Assembly (NCBI GenBank): GCA_018266455.1
Contig: JAFEAJ010000031.1
Span: forward strand, 1 to 64,000
Direction: 5' to 3'
Source: Bacteroidota bacterium
Lineage (GTDB): Bacteria; Bacteroidota; Bacteroidia; Chitinophagales; Chitinophagaceae
Length of the DNA stretch: 64,000 nucleotides
The position numbers were made by a program, and so were the translations under genes. The notes below the pieces were generated by a model. The model did not search any database. It had not been told where the DNA came from and was given only the letters and a program-made list of their open reading frames with translations. Positions 17,995-26,421 of the stretch are shown piece by piece. How positions within the stretch are numbered: the stretch's first letter is position 1; the number at the start of each line of letters is the position of its first letter.

Positions 17995-18600
17995 ATGCTT
18001 ATCAAATCCTCCGAATATATTATCAGCAGCCCTGGCTACCTGCATTGCCCAAAGCCAGATAAGCCGGAATATGCTTTTATCGGGCGCAGCAATGTGGGCA
18101 AATCTTCTCTTATCAATATGCTTTGCCATAATGATAAGTTGGCGAAAACGTCTTCTACACCTGGAAAAACCCAGCTTATCAATCATTTTCTCATCAACAA
18201 AGAATGGTATATTGTTGATTTGCCCGGGTATGGTTTTGCAAAAGTTTCCCAGGCCCAACGGAAAAAATGGGGAAAAATGATTGAAGATTATTTGCGCAAG
18301 CGCGAAAGCCTGATGAATGTTTTTATGTTGGTAGACAGCCGGCATTCCCCCCAAAAAATAGACCTTGAATTTGTGAACGAGCTCGGCAAATGGCACATTC
18401 CCTTTTGCATTGTGTTCACCAAATCGGATAAAGAAAACCAACGCACTGTTAGCCTCAATATAAAATCATTTCTTGACAAAATGCGCGAAAGCTGGCAGTT
18501 CCTGCCTCAGCATTTTATTACGAGCACAGTGAAAAAAACCGGAAGAGAAAAAATTTTGCAACTGATAGCGGCCTGTAATAATGAATTTGAAAATTACTAA
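17995..18600 (+). CDS. engB: Ribosome-biogenesis GTPase EngB (YihA/YsxC)
   Basis: 201-residue GTPase needed for 50S assembly and cell division. G1 is GRSNVGKSSLINML, G2 is the Thr of TSSTPGKTQLINHF, G3 is DLPGYGFA and G4 is FTKSDK. Start taken at the ATG at 17995 (MLIKSSEYIISSPG); a TTG 39 bp upstream would extend the frame but adds sequence foreign to the family. It is divergent from ubiE. Confidence 0.94.
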   Translation: MLIKSSEYIISSPGYLHCPKPDKPEYAFIGRSNVGKSSLINMLCHNDKLAKTSSTPGKTQLINHFLINKEWYIVDLPGYGFAKVSQAQRKKWGKMIEDYLRKRESLMNVFMLVDSRHSPQKIDLEFVNELGKWHIPFCIVFTKSDKENQRTVSLNIKSFLDKMRESWQFLPQHFITSTVKKTGREKILQLIAACNNEFENY

Positions 18601-18605
18601 AGTGG

Positions 18606-19067
18606 TTACTGGTTTTCGGAACACGTGAAATGTTTTGCAGACAATGCATAATGAGATACAAAGCAATCAGCACATAACTGGGGATATAATGTCAATGTAT
18701 CATTGCGAAGAGCAAGATAATAGGTTTTCATGCCAGGCTCAGGGAGCATGAAACTGGTATCGCTTGTTGTGAGCAGGCCTGTTAGCTGATAATTGCCGTA
18801 AACAGCGCTGTCTTTTTGAAACTGGAATTGCATGCATTTTTGTTTGCCCTGCACACCATAGCTCACAATAAGCCCTGAATCATTGAACTGGAGGTAAGGC
18901 CCTTGAGAAGGTACAGCAGTGAATCGGAAACCTGCTAATCCACCGCTATAGCCAATATAATTCCATGTTGCTTCAACATTTGTCAATTTCGGCGAATTCA
19001 CTGTATTCTTATTGCAAGCCCAAGAAGTGATCGCTAATAAGGCGGGCAATACCATCATCCATTTCAT
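18606..19067 (-). CDS. Small lipoprotein of unknown function
   Basis: About 153 residues with an SPII signal (MKWMMVLPALLAITSWAC; lipobox SWAC) and then a small beta-rich domain (ATWNYIGYSGG, YLQFNDSGLIVSYG, LRNDTLTLYPQLCADC) of the lipocalin-like type that is common in Bacteroidota. Start at MKWMMV (19067) preferred over the upstream methionine at 19091. Convergent with engB, with only 5 bp between stops. Confidence 0.65.
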   Translation of the reverse strand: MKWMMVLPALLAITSWACNKNTVNSPKLTNVEATWNYIGYSGGLAGFRFTAVPSQGPYLQFNDSGLIVSYGVQGKQKCMQFQFQKDSAVYGNYQLTGLLTTSDTSFMLPEPGMKTYYLALRNDTLTLYPQLCADCFVSHYALSAKHFTCSENQ

Positions 19068-19212
19068 AAAAATATTTTCCAGTCTGACCACGATAGGCCG
19101 GGAACCGTTGCATCAATAAAAATTTTTTTGAGGAGGTTAGAGAGAAAAGCACTTGTCCAACGGCTTTTGCCGCTGCTTTTAAAGTAATCCCGCTTGCAAG
19201 GTCAGCAGATGT

Positions 19213-19686
19213 TCAGTTCACCACTTTATTTGCACAGCTGCTGCTGGCAAAAGCCTCTGGCTTGGCTTTAAAGGCGAAGCCCATACCAAGGATATAGCCC
19301 ATGGCCTCTTTAAGGGCATCGTTGCTTTTGAAGTGGGGGTTGGTATTGATGTCGGCATGCACTTCCATGTCTACATCGTACCTGTTGAACAAATCACAAA
19401 GTTCGTAAGCGATTTCAATGCTTTTGGCTACCTCAACCAGCATCCTTTCTTTGATGCTGTATTTTGTTTTTGTTTTTTCATTGTGGATGAACATGAAGCC
19501 GCCGTGGCCTTCACGAAGAAAAACAATTACCGTGGCAAATTCAGTTTCTGCCCCTTTTACCTGCGAGTCGGTCCCGACACAAACTTTCAGGTGATAACCT
19601 TTTTCAGTTTCTCTTCTTATGGCTAGTTCAACTGCATCAATGATAGGCAAATCAACAGGGTCGCCATTAAATTTTCTCCATAACAT
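19213..19686 (-). CDS. YkuK-family RNase H-like protein
   Basis: 157-residue soluble protein of the YkuK/DUF458 family. VCVGTDSQVKGAETEFATVI carries the first acidic residue of an RNase H-like fold and DMEVHADINTN a later one; both are in the expected order. Activity is untested in most members. It stands alone. Confidence 0.82.
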   Translation of the reverse strand: MLWRKFNGDPVDLPIIDAVELAIRRETEKGYHLKVCVGTDSQVKGAETEFATVIVFLREGHGGFMFIHNEKTKTKYSIKERMLVEVAKSIEIAYELCDLFNRYDVDMEVHADINTNPHFKSNDALKEAMGYILGMGFAFKAKPEAFASSSCANKVVN

Positions 19687-20111
19687 AAAAATGGGTTTTC
19701 CGAATTTAGCGAAAAACCAGCTACCGGCAAAATGGTGTAGGCATTATCGTTACCTTAATTTTCAGGCCGGCATTGAGCAACAGGCAGAGGTACGTAGTTT
19801 TCGAAGGGTACGGATTACAAGAATTTTTCAAGTAGGCGCTTAATGGTAATTGCGAATAGGCAATAACGTTATATGATGTTGCGGAACAATAAAGCATGGT
19901 TCCTTTATATAGAGGCTATCTTTCTTATGATGCGGTTGTGAAAGGTCCTGAAGAAAATGCCTGAAGTAAACCAGTGGCAAAGAAGCGATGGTCTGGCAGG
20001 GAGTACCTTGGTTGTTCATCAGTTTTTTGGATTTTAAAACAGTACGATCAACAAATTTTGAAATGAAAAATATTGCTGTATATAAAACGAGGAACCTTGT
20101 GCGATATTGCT
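19687..20111 (-). other. Intergenic gap, no gene seen
   Basis: 425 bp between the YkuK gene and the CoA-binding gene. A 102-codon minus-strand frame covers most of it, but it starts inside the CoA-binding gene and its sequence has no domain pattern. No clear terminator or promoter was found. Confidence 0.55.
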
Positions 20112-20483
20112 CTAAAATTGGTTCGTGCTGAGCAAAACCAGTGTGCATGCTTCCAAAGGCTTGATGCCATTGGATTTGGCAAGGTTAAAAAATTCCGGAT
20201 TTTCTGTACCGGGGTTAAAAATGATTCTTTTTGGATGAAGAGACAGTATATAATTGTAGTACTCTTGTTGATTTTCAGGCCGCAGGTAAACAGTAACCGT
20301 ATCAATATCTTCAAACATTTTTTTTTCACTGCTTATTTCTACATCTGCCACTTTTGATTTTCGCTTGCCTATAGCCACCACCTCATGGCCGTATCTCCGT
20401 AGTTTATTTACAGCCAGGTAGCTGTACCTGCCTGGGTTATCAGATGCGCCGAGAACAAGGGTTTTCTTATTAATCGTTTCCAT
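20112..20483 (-). CDS. CoA-binding domain protein
   Basis: 123-residue Rossmann-fold protein of the CoA_binding family (YccU type). TLVLGASDNPGRYSYLAV is the nucleotide-binding loop, with KRIIFNPGTENPEFF and GIKPLEACTLVLL near the C-terminus. Length fits the family. The function is unknown. It is 38 bp upstream of the TonB-C gene on the same strand. Confidence 0.85.
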   Translation of the reverse strand: METINKKTLVLGASDNPGRYSYLAVNKLRRYGHEVVAIGKRKSKVADVEISSEKKMFEDIDTVTVYLRPENQQEYYNYILSLHPKRIIFNPGTENPEFFNLAKSNGIKPLEACTLVLLSTNQF

Positions 20484-20521
20484 ATTGAAAATAACAGGCG
20501 GTTCGCGAAAAAGTTTTAAAC

Positions 20522-21277
20522 TTAATTCACTGACAGTTTGAAAATAATTGGTTGGATTTTATAAGATTTCACTTTCTTATTATCGAGCATGGCAGCGGCC
20601 CATTTGCCGGAAATGCGTATTATCCTTAATGCTTCCTCATCAAGAGCATATTCAACGGATTTATTTATTTCCGCATCAATGGCATCTCCATTTAGGTCTA
20701 CAATAAATTGCACCCTTACTTCTCCTTGCACTTCATTATTAATTGCTCTGTCAGGGTAGTGGAGATTGCTTGTCAAAAACCTTGACCATGCAGGTAGCCC
20801 GCCGGGGTATTCAGATTCAAGCTCCCCGGCTTTAAGTTCATTCCCCTTAGATTTACCTGTATTGGAAGGAGCCAAAAGGGAGTCGCTTACTAATGCGCCT
20901 TTATGATAAGTCTTTTTCCTGACAACCTGCCCTTCAATATTCTTGTAATACCATTCTCCATCTAATTGGCCATCTACATAATTGCCAGATGAATCAATTG
21001 TTCCTTTCTGAAAATAATACACAAACTTCCCGTTTTTAATGGTTGCCTTTGCATCTTTATAATTTTCAACTTTAATTCTTGGGCCGTACATATTATAGTA
21101 TACCCATTCCCAGGAGGAATCATTTAGCTTTCTTGCCCTTAAAAAATAAACTGCCTTCTTTACATCAACAGGCTTCCATTTTTTATCAAAAACATAAAAC
21201 TGCTCATTATTCTCTTTGCCCTGGCTTTTTGCGAGTTGGGAAAGAGCACAAAACAGAAGGAGAATTTTCCATTTCAC
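20522..21277 (-). CDS. Exported TonB C-terminal domain protein
   Basis: 251 residues: signal peptide (WKILLLFCALSQLAKSQG), a middle part with MORN-like strands (KNGKFVYYFQKGTIDSSGNY, GQLDGEWYYKN), then a TonB C-terminal domain (EYPGGLPAWSRFLTSNLHYP, GEVRVQFIVDLNGDAIDAEI, EEALRIIRISGKW). Unlike classical TonB it has no Pro-rich spacer, and its N-terminus looks cleavable, so it may be a periplasmic adaptor instead of an ExbBD-coupled transducer. The start is GTG; no in-frame ATG lies upstream. Confidence 0.8.
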   Translation of the reverse strand: MKWKILLLFCALSQLAKSQGKENNEQFYVFDKKWKPVDVKKAVYFLRARKLNDSSWEWVYYNMYGPRIKVENYKDAKATIKNGKFVYYFQKGTIDSSGNYVDGQLDGEWYYKNIEGQVVRKKTYHKGALVSDSLLAPSNTGKSKGNELKAGELESEYPGGLPAWSRFLTSNLHYPDRAINNEVQGEVRVQFIVDLNGDAIDAEINKSVEYALDEEALRIIRISGKWAAAMLDNKKVKSYKIQPIIFKLSVN

Positions 21278-21538
21278 AAGCGGATGAATTTAGAATTGAA
21301 AGTTATACATTTTTATTGTACGCGCTAAACACATCAGCTATTAATCAGTTTAGAATGTAGTTCATATCGTTGTACTATGCCTGGCTGGTTGCTGTAGCAG
21401 GAGCTTATAATACGAAACATGATGCAATTGGAGAACTTATTAGTAAACTTACTTTATATAGGCCACTCTCTTGCCTGCTTTTTTTGTCATTTGAGAAAAC
21501 AGGAGAACAATTGGTATATGGCTCTTTTTTATGTTTTA

Positions 21539-22675
21539 TCAGTAAGGATTGCCATGTGTCTGGCGGATCAAATAGGTAATCAATTTTGGAAAAGGCTTAA
21601 CAGTGCGTATTAAAAATGAAGAAAAAAACTGATTGCCAAAAAAACGTTGAATCAAACGGCCTGCTGAAAGCCTCTTGCCGAAATGTTTGTTCCACTCGTC
21701 GGCATATTCTTGCTCCATCTCATGTCTCGATATGCTCCCTTTTAAAAATGCATTGATGTTTTTAAATGCAATTTTGCTTGCATGCCATGCCATGCTCATG
21801 CCATTGCCACAAAGCGGTGTAATCATGCCGGCAGCATCGCCAAGCATCAAAATATGATTTTCTGTTTTCGTTTTTTTTTCAAAACTAATTTGCGAAATAA
21901 CAACAGGCTTTTCGAATAGGAATTCCGATGAAGAAAATATTTCTTCCAGGAAAGGATTCTTGCAAAGAATATTTTTTTCCATTTCAGGTATCGAATTGTT
22001 ACTAAGCTGAAGGTTCCTTGCATTGGTTAAATAACATAAGCAAAATTTATTGTCCTCGATCTGCGATATGCCGCAATACCCATTTTTGAAATTATGAAGG
22101 GCAATCATGTTCTCAGGGAAACTGGTTTTGATGTGATATTTTACCCCGATATAATTATTCAGCTTGTTGTTTTTTTTCAAAATGAAATCTCTTTCCAATT
22201 TAACATCAAGGTTACTGCGCTTTCCGTAGCAGCCACAAACCATTTTTGCCTGGCAGGAAAACAATGTGGATTGCACTGTGAACACAGGTTTCTCAAAGGT
22301 TATTTCAGTAATTTTATTTTGTTCGAACAGCGAGACCCCGTTTGTTTTGGCGATGTTAGCCAAAGCCGTATCAATTTTGTAGCGGCTGATCCCAACCCCC
22401 CCTAATGGCAATTCGCTTTCGAGAAAATCTCCATTCGGGGCAGATATCATTAACCGTTTGATGGAAGGTAAATTCCAGTCGCTCAACGGCAGCCCCAGCT
22501 CTTCTAAAAAATTCCAGTTTTCAAAACTTATGTATTCCCCGCAAACTTTATGGAAAGGATACTTTTCTTTTTCAAACACAGCAACACGATAACTGGCTTT
22601 TGCCAGTTGTATTGATAGCGCAAGCCCGGCAAGGCCCCCACCAACTATGGCAACATCATATATTTCGTTGTTCAT
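21539..22675 (-). CDS. FAD-dependent oxidoreductase (geranylgeranyl-reductase-like)
   Basis: 378-residue flavoprotein. The dinucleotide-binding motif VAIVGGGLAGLALSIQLA is at residues 8-25, the PFHKVCGEYIS motif is typical of the geranylgeranyl-reductase/halogenase-like branch, and the second FAD motif is MLGDAAGMITPLCGNGMSMA near 290. It overlaps the upstream methyltransferase by 4 bp (ATGA), so the two are translationally coupled. Together with the type III PKS and UbiA genes nearby it probably modifies a polyketide-derived phenol or quinone, comparable to the hydroxylase in Streptomyces srsABC. Substrate is inference. Confidence 0.85.
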   Translation of the reverse strand: MNNEIYDVAIVGGGLAGLALSIQLAKASYRVAVFEKEKYPFHKVCGEYISFENWNFLEELGLPLSDWNLPSIKRLMISAPNGDFLESELPLGGVGISRYKIDTALANIAKTNGVSLFEQNKITEITFEKPVFTVQSTLFSCQAKMVCGCYGKRSNLDVKLERDFILKKNNKLNNYIGVKYHIKTSFPENMIALHNFKNGYCGISQIEDNKFCLCYLTNARNLQLSNNSIPEMEKNILCKNPFLEEIFSSSEFLFEKPVVISQISFEKKTKTENHILMLGDAAGMITPLCGNGMSMAWHASKIAFKNINAFLKGSISRHEMEQEYADEWNKHFGKRLSAGRLIQRFFGNQFFSSFLIRTVKPFPKLITYLIRQTHGNPY

Positions 22676-23370
22676 TTATTCTTATTTGTTGAAACGATTA
22701 GCCACCTAAACGCCCATTTCCATTGCAAACAATAATTATTAATACCCGCTTGTTTCAATGTCCTGGCCCATTCGGTTTTCTTAAACCCCCTGAGCACTGA
22801 TAAAGGAGCATCATTTCGTACGAGATAAGACCTGGAAAAAAATTTTGTCAACCATTTGATGGAATAATAAGCAATAATATTCCTATGTAAATCATTTACA
22901 AAAAAACCAATGCTTGAATTTTTTTCCATCCATTGCAACATGCCCACCAATTCCACATCGCTAAAATGATGACAAAAAAGCGAAGAAAAAACGATATCCG
23001 GTTTCTCTGCAAATTGGCAGGCTTTATAATTGCCGACCACAAAGTGAAATTCATTGCCATGCATTTTTGACTTTGCGTACTCAATGCAATTGTTATTGAT
23101 ATCAACGCCTATAAAAATTGCGCTGATCCCCTTTTTCTCGCACCATTTTTTTAAAAAAAATAGATTATCGCCCCCGCCACAGCCAATTTCGCAAACAACA
23201 AGTTGTTTTGCGGTGCCAGCAGTTTTTTTAAACCCGCTTAATGTAACACGATGCCCGCCAAGCAAACTATTAATAATATCCAGTTCATGCATGTTTTGTT
23301 TGATGGCATCGAAAGGGATACCTTCTGAGTCGAGCAGTTCCTTTTTATCCGATCTGTTTTTGAGTTTCAT
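22672..23370 (-). CDS. Class I SAM-dependent methyltransferase
   Basis: 232-residue methyltransferase with motif I VVCEIGCGGGDNLFFLKK near residue 60, motif II IFIGVDINNNCIEYAK and motif IV DIVFSSLFCHHFSD. Soluble, with no signal. The C-terminal part (SYLVRNDAPLSVLRGF) is typical of methyltransferases found next to type III PKS genes in bacteria. It is the first gene of a coupled pair with the FAD oxidoreductase. The predicted job is O- or C-methylation of a resorcinol or hydroquinone ring. Confidence 0.85.
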   Translation of the reverse strand: MKLKNRSDKKELLDSEGIPFDAIKQNMHELDIINSLLGGHRVTLSGFKKTAGTAKQLVVCEIGCGGGDNLFFLKKWCEKKGISAIFIGVDINNNCIEYAKSKMHGNEFHFVVGNYKACQFAEKPDIVFSSLFCHHFSDVELVGMLQWMEKNSSIGFFVNDLHRNIIAYYSIKWLTKFFSRSYLVRNDAPLSVLRGFKKTEWARTLKQAGINNYCLQWKWAFRWLIVSTNKNK

Positions 23371-23796
23371 TTTATTGTTTGAGATACGGAAAATCAGTGT
23401 GCAATATTAAAAATTGTAACGTTAATGAGACATCCAGTGTGCGGAAACATTACATTTATTTTCCGTGGAGTTTTTTCTGGTATTGAATTTCAAGAGAATC
23501 GCAATTGGCACGGTTTTCGGCTTCTTCACATCAGAAAAAATGCACCCGGCTTCAGTATCAATAAAATGTTAAATGAAGAAGGCTAAAAAAAAAGGATTGG
23601 GTTTTGTGCAACATTTTTCTGAAAAGTGCATCATATAATAAGCTGCGACATTTATTTCCATCTAACTACACAGAACAGACAGGGCTTTTCAAATTTTTTG
23701 AAAACAAAAACTTTGGCACATTGTGCCGCAGTAAAGTTCTGTGAAGAATAAAAACGAACCTAAACAATAATATCTCATCATCTAAAATTAAAAAAC
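23371..23796 (+). promoter_or_regulatory. Divergent regulatory region with three nested dyads
   Basis: 426 bp between the methyltransferase (minus) and the small secreted-protein gene (plus). Inside are TTTTCAAA/TTTGAAAA (23686-23704, 8-bp arms), GGCACATTGTGCC (23715-23727, a perfect 6+1+6 dyad) and an outer pair CACAGAAC (23669-23676) / GTTCTGTG (23736-23743). The dyads could be operators or a folded leader RNA. No ORF was seen. Confidence 0.45.
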
Positions 23797-24225
23797 ATGA
23801 AATCATTAGCAAAACCAATTGCAGCCTCTCTTATTGCAGGGCTGTCTATTTTCACCCGTCAAGCAACAGCGGCTCCGGGCCCAATTGTAACACCCATTTC
23901 CAAAAACGAAAAGAGCGCCACTGAAATCAACAAAGCTTTCATCGTCTCCCTTTTCCCAATCAATGAACCTGGCAAGGTAAGGCTGATTGTTTACAAGCCA
24001 GAACAAAAGAGGCTGTTAATAAAATTACTCGACATGAAGGGCACGACAATCTATAGTTTCTATGCTGGGAAAAAAGTCACTTCGATTGGGAAGGACTATG
24101 ACTTTGCAGGTGCCGAAGACGGCCTCTACACTTTTCAGGTGTCAGATGGAGAATCTGTAATCAACAAACAAATTAGGTTACAACATGTAAAAGTGAAAGA
24201 GGAAACAAAAATTAGCATTGAATAG
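23797..24225 (+). CDS. Small secreted protein with an Ig-like/sorting-type domain
   Basis: 142-residue exported protein: signal peptide ending ATAAPGPIV, then one beta-sandwich domain (FIVSLFPINEPGKVRLIVYK, LIKLLDMKGTTIYSFYAG, AEDGLYTFQVSDGESVINKQ). The pattern resembles the Ig-like fold of DUF3244 or type IX sorting-domain-like proteins. It faces away from the biosynthetic genes around it and follows a dyad-rich leader at 23669-23743. Function unknown. Confidence 0.7.
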   Translation: MKSLAKPIAASLIAGLSIFTRQATAAPGPIVTPISKNEKSATEINKAFIVSLFPINEPGKVRLIVYKPEQKRLLIKLLDMKGTTIYSFYAGKKVTSIGKDYDFAGAEDGLYTFQVSDGESVINKQIRLQHVKVKEETKISIE

Positions 24226-24318
24226 CATTGCGATATTGCTGCATGGGCACACAAACTTTTTCAAATGATACCAAGTGGTGTATTTGTGTGCTTGTGCAGC
24301 TTTTCCAACCATCCCAAT

Positions 24319-25407
24319 TTACAACGTTGCCGCAAACGTTTCCATGGTAAGGCCGGGCCCAAATGCAGAGCCGAATATGAATTTGTTTTCCCCCCATTCT
24401 GCCTTATCAAAAATCTTTTTTAAAACAAACAATATGGTTGCCGAGCTCATGTTGCCATATCGTTTCAAAACATCATAACTGTCATCAAGCGCTCCGTTTA
24501 CAAGTTGCAGGCTTTTATGTATGGCCTGCAATATTCTTTTCCCTCCCGGATGGATGCACCAGTAGTCAATATCGTTTTTATTGAGGTTGGCTTTTTGTAG
24601 CGCACGGCCTGTTAACAGTTCAAAATCTTCCTCGAGCAAATTGGGCACATAACCACTCAGCGTCATCAAAAAACCTGTAGATGACAACTCCCATGCCATG
24701 TCTTTTTTCCCCTGGGGCAATATTTCTGAATAGAAATTTTTTAATTTAACTCCTTCAGACAAGCAACTATCTGATGCAACGACAGCAGCCGCTGAGCCAT
24801 CAGCAAATAATAAGCTCGAAGCAATATTATCAATAGTGGGTTCTCTTTGAAAATGCAATGTGCACAATTCTGTAGCAACAATCATTACTTTAGCAGTTGC
24901 TTCTGCACGGCAAATGACATCTGCCAGTTTCAAAGCATGGATGGCAGCATAACAGCCCATGAAATTGATAGAAGTCCTGAAAATATTTTTCGGCAAATCC
25001 ATGAGCTCCACCACCTGCAAATCCAGCCCCGGAGCACTCAGGCCTGTGCAACTCACGGTGATGAGATGCGTGATTTCTTTTTGGCTGATTTTATTTGCAA
25101 TACAATCTCGAATGGCATCAACGGAAAGCGGCGCTGCGTATTTATGATACCAGGCCATCCGATGTTCCAATGACGGGAAGGGTTCCAAATTTTCCGAATG
25201 GGGGTAAAACTTCCACTCACTGATGTTCCTGCTGTAATCCGGGATCACAGAATGGCGAACTTCAATGTTGCTTTGGTGATAAAGAAATTTTAATTTCCGT
25301 TTGCCGGCGTCATTCATCGCATACACATGCTGCATGAAATGGAGTATATCATCCTGTTTGTGCTTGTGCGATGGAACAGCTGTCCCGATGGAAATAATCT
25401 TGCTCAA
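24319..25407 (-). CDS. Type III polyketide synthase
   Basis: 362-residue chalcone/stilbene-synthase-family enzyme that extends an acyl starter with malonyl-CoA and cyclises the product. The catalytic triad is visible: Cys152 (INFMGCYAAIHAL), His286 (CIHPGGKRIL) and Asn319 (YGNMSSATILF). HLITVSCTGLSAPGLD and GSAFGPGLTMET are further family motifs. The start is TTG, with no in-frame ATG upstream. It lies 45 bp behind UbiA on the same strand. By analogy with srsA/bpsA the product may be an alkylresorcinol or alkylpyrone; this is inferred from context. Confidence 0.93.
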   Translation of the reverse strand: MSKIISIGTAVPSHKHKQDDILHFMQHVYAMNDAGKRKLKFLYHQSNIEVRHSVIPDYSRNISEWKFYPHSENLEPFPSLEHRMAWYHKYAAPLSVDAIRDCIANKISQKEITHLITVSCTGLSAPGLDLQVVELMDLPKNIFRTSINFMGCYAAIHALKLADVICRAEATAKVMIVATELCTLHFQREPTIDNIASSLLFADGSAAAVVASDSCLSEGVKLKNFYSEILPQGKKDMAWELSSTGFLMTLSGYVPNLLEEDFELLTGRALQKANLNKNDIDYWCIHPGGKRILQAIHKSLQLVNGALDDSYDVLKRYGNMSSATILFVLKKIFDKAEWGENKFIFGSAFGPGLTMETFAATL

Positions 25408-25452
25408 AACATTTTATTCTCCTACAATTTACGAAATCCTGCTTTTTTCGAT

Positions 25453-26316
25453 TTATGAAATTTCATTCATTATTAATACAACTATAAAACCTATGTTCAT
25501 GCATACCGCTGCAATCATATTCATGCGCATGGTGTTTTCAAAATTAGCCTGCGCCTTATCTTTCCAGGCTTTTGCGGCCCATATAAAAAAATAAACAAGC
25601 ACCGGCAGCATGCAGGTTACCAGTACAAAAAACTCTTTGCTCTCGAGCGACATAAAAAAATAATGCGCCAGCACCATCATTGCAAGAAAATAAATGATGG
25701 CCGTAAATACGAAAGTGCCTTTATAGCCTAATAGATAACTGATGGTCTTCACGCCATCTTTCAAATCAGCTTCGTGTTGGTAAATTTGTGTGAGCGGGTA
25801 AAAACCGCCAATCAATAATGAGCTTGCAACCATTCCTTCTATCGGCACATGCAGGCTTTTTTCTGGATGTGAACCATGGAATACTAAAAAAAAAGTCACC
25901 GCTCCCTGGAAAATAGCCACAGTCAGATAGCCGATTATCGGATATTTTTTCAACCTGATTTTTCTGTTGCTGTATGCTCTTGATGCAAGAATGTAAGCAA
26001 TGATCCCGGTAAAGAAATAAATGCTGATGAGCGCACATAATAAAACGGCGATTACATCCATGAATATAGTCACATAAAAAAGCTGCCTCGTTGGCTGAGC
26101 AGGATTTTTCAACCCCCCAATGCTGGTTTCGTCTCGATCCATATAACTATTGTAGCCATTGCTTGCAGGATAAACCAATAAATGCAGGATAATAAAAATA
26201 CAAACGGCGTGGTGCCAGTTTTTATATATCAACTGGCTCAGGGCGAACCAGTACACCGGCATTAAGAAAAATGAAAAATGAAAGCGCAAAAGCTGGATGG
26301 TGGATTTTTTCAGCAT
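25453..26316 (-). CDS. UbiA-family prenyltransferase
   Basis: 287-residue integral membrane protein with about eight hydrophobic helices. The first Asp-rich motif is NGYNSYMDRDETS near residue 53 and the second is HEADLKDGVKT near 182, both needed for Mg-prenyl-diphosphate binding. UbiA enzymes prenylate aromatic rings or related acceptors. It leads the UbiA-type III PKS pair, so its acceptor is probably the polyketide product. The upstream aceF terminator (26365-26391) separates the locus from aceF. Confidence 0.88.
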   Translation of the reverse strand: MLKKSTIQLLRFHFSFFLMPVYWFALSQLIYKNWHHAVCIFIILHLLVYPASNGYNSYMDRDETSIGGLKNPAQPTRQLFYVTIFMDVIAVLLCALISIYFFTGIIAYILASRAYSNRKIRLKKYPIIGYLTVAIFQGAVTFFLVFHGSHPEKSLHVPIEGMVASSLLIGGFYPLTQIYQHEADLKDGVKTISYLLGYKGTFVFTAIIYFLAMMVLAHYFFMSLESKEFFVLVTCMLPVLVYFFIWAAKAWKDKAQANFENTMRMNMIAAVCMNIGFIVVLIMNEIS

Positions 26317-26364
26317 GGATTGAAGTTAAAGGAACTATTAAAAAGCATGGCTGATTTATGGCCA

Positions 26365-26391
26365 ATAAAAAATCCTGCAATGAGCAGGATT
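26365..26391 (-). terminator. Intrinsic terminator after aceF
   Basis: On the minus strand AATCCTGC-TCATT-GCAGGATT (26384-26391 with 26371-26378) is followed by a T run. It lies 31 bp past the aceF stop and isolates it from ubiA. Confidence 0.85.
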
Positions 26392-26421
26392 ACTAATTTA
26401 CTTATTATTGACAGCTCACCG

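Noticed and set aside
19840..20148. 102-codon minus-strand frame covering the gap before the CoA-binding gene
   Set aside because: Its first part is the CoA-binding gene read in another frame; no start signal or domain supports it.
21370..21579. 69-codon plus-strand frame
   Set aside because: Intergenic, low-information sequence overlapping the FAD oxidoreductase on the other strand.
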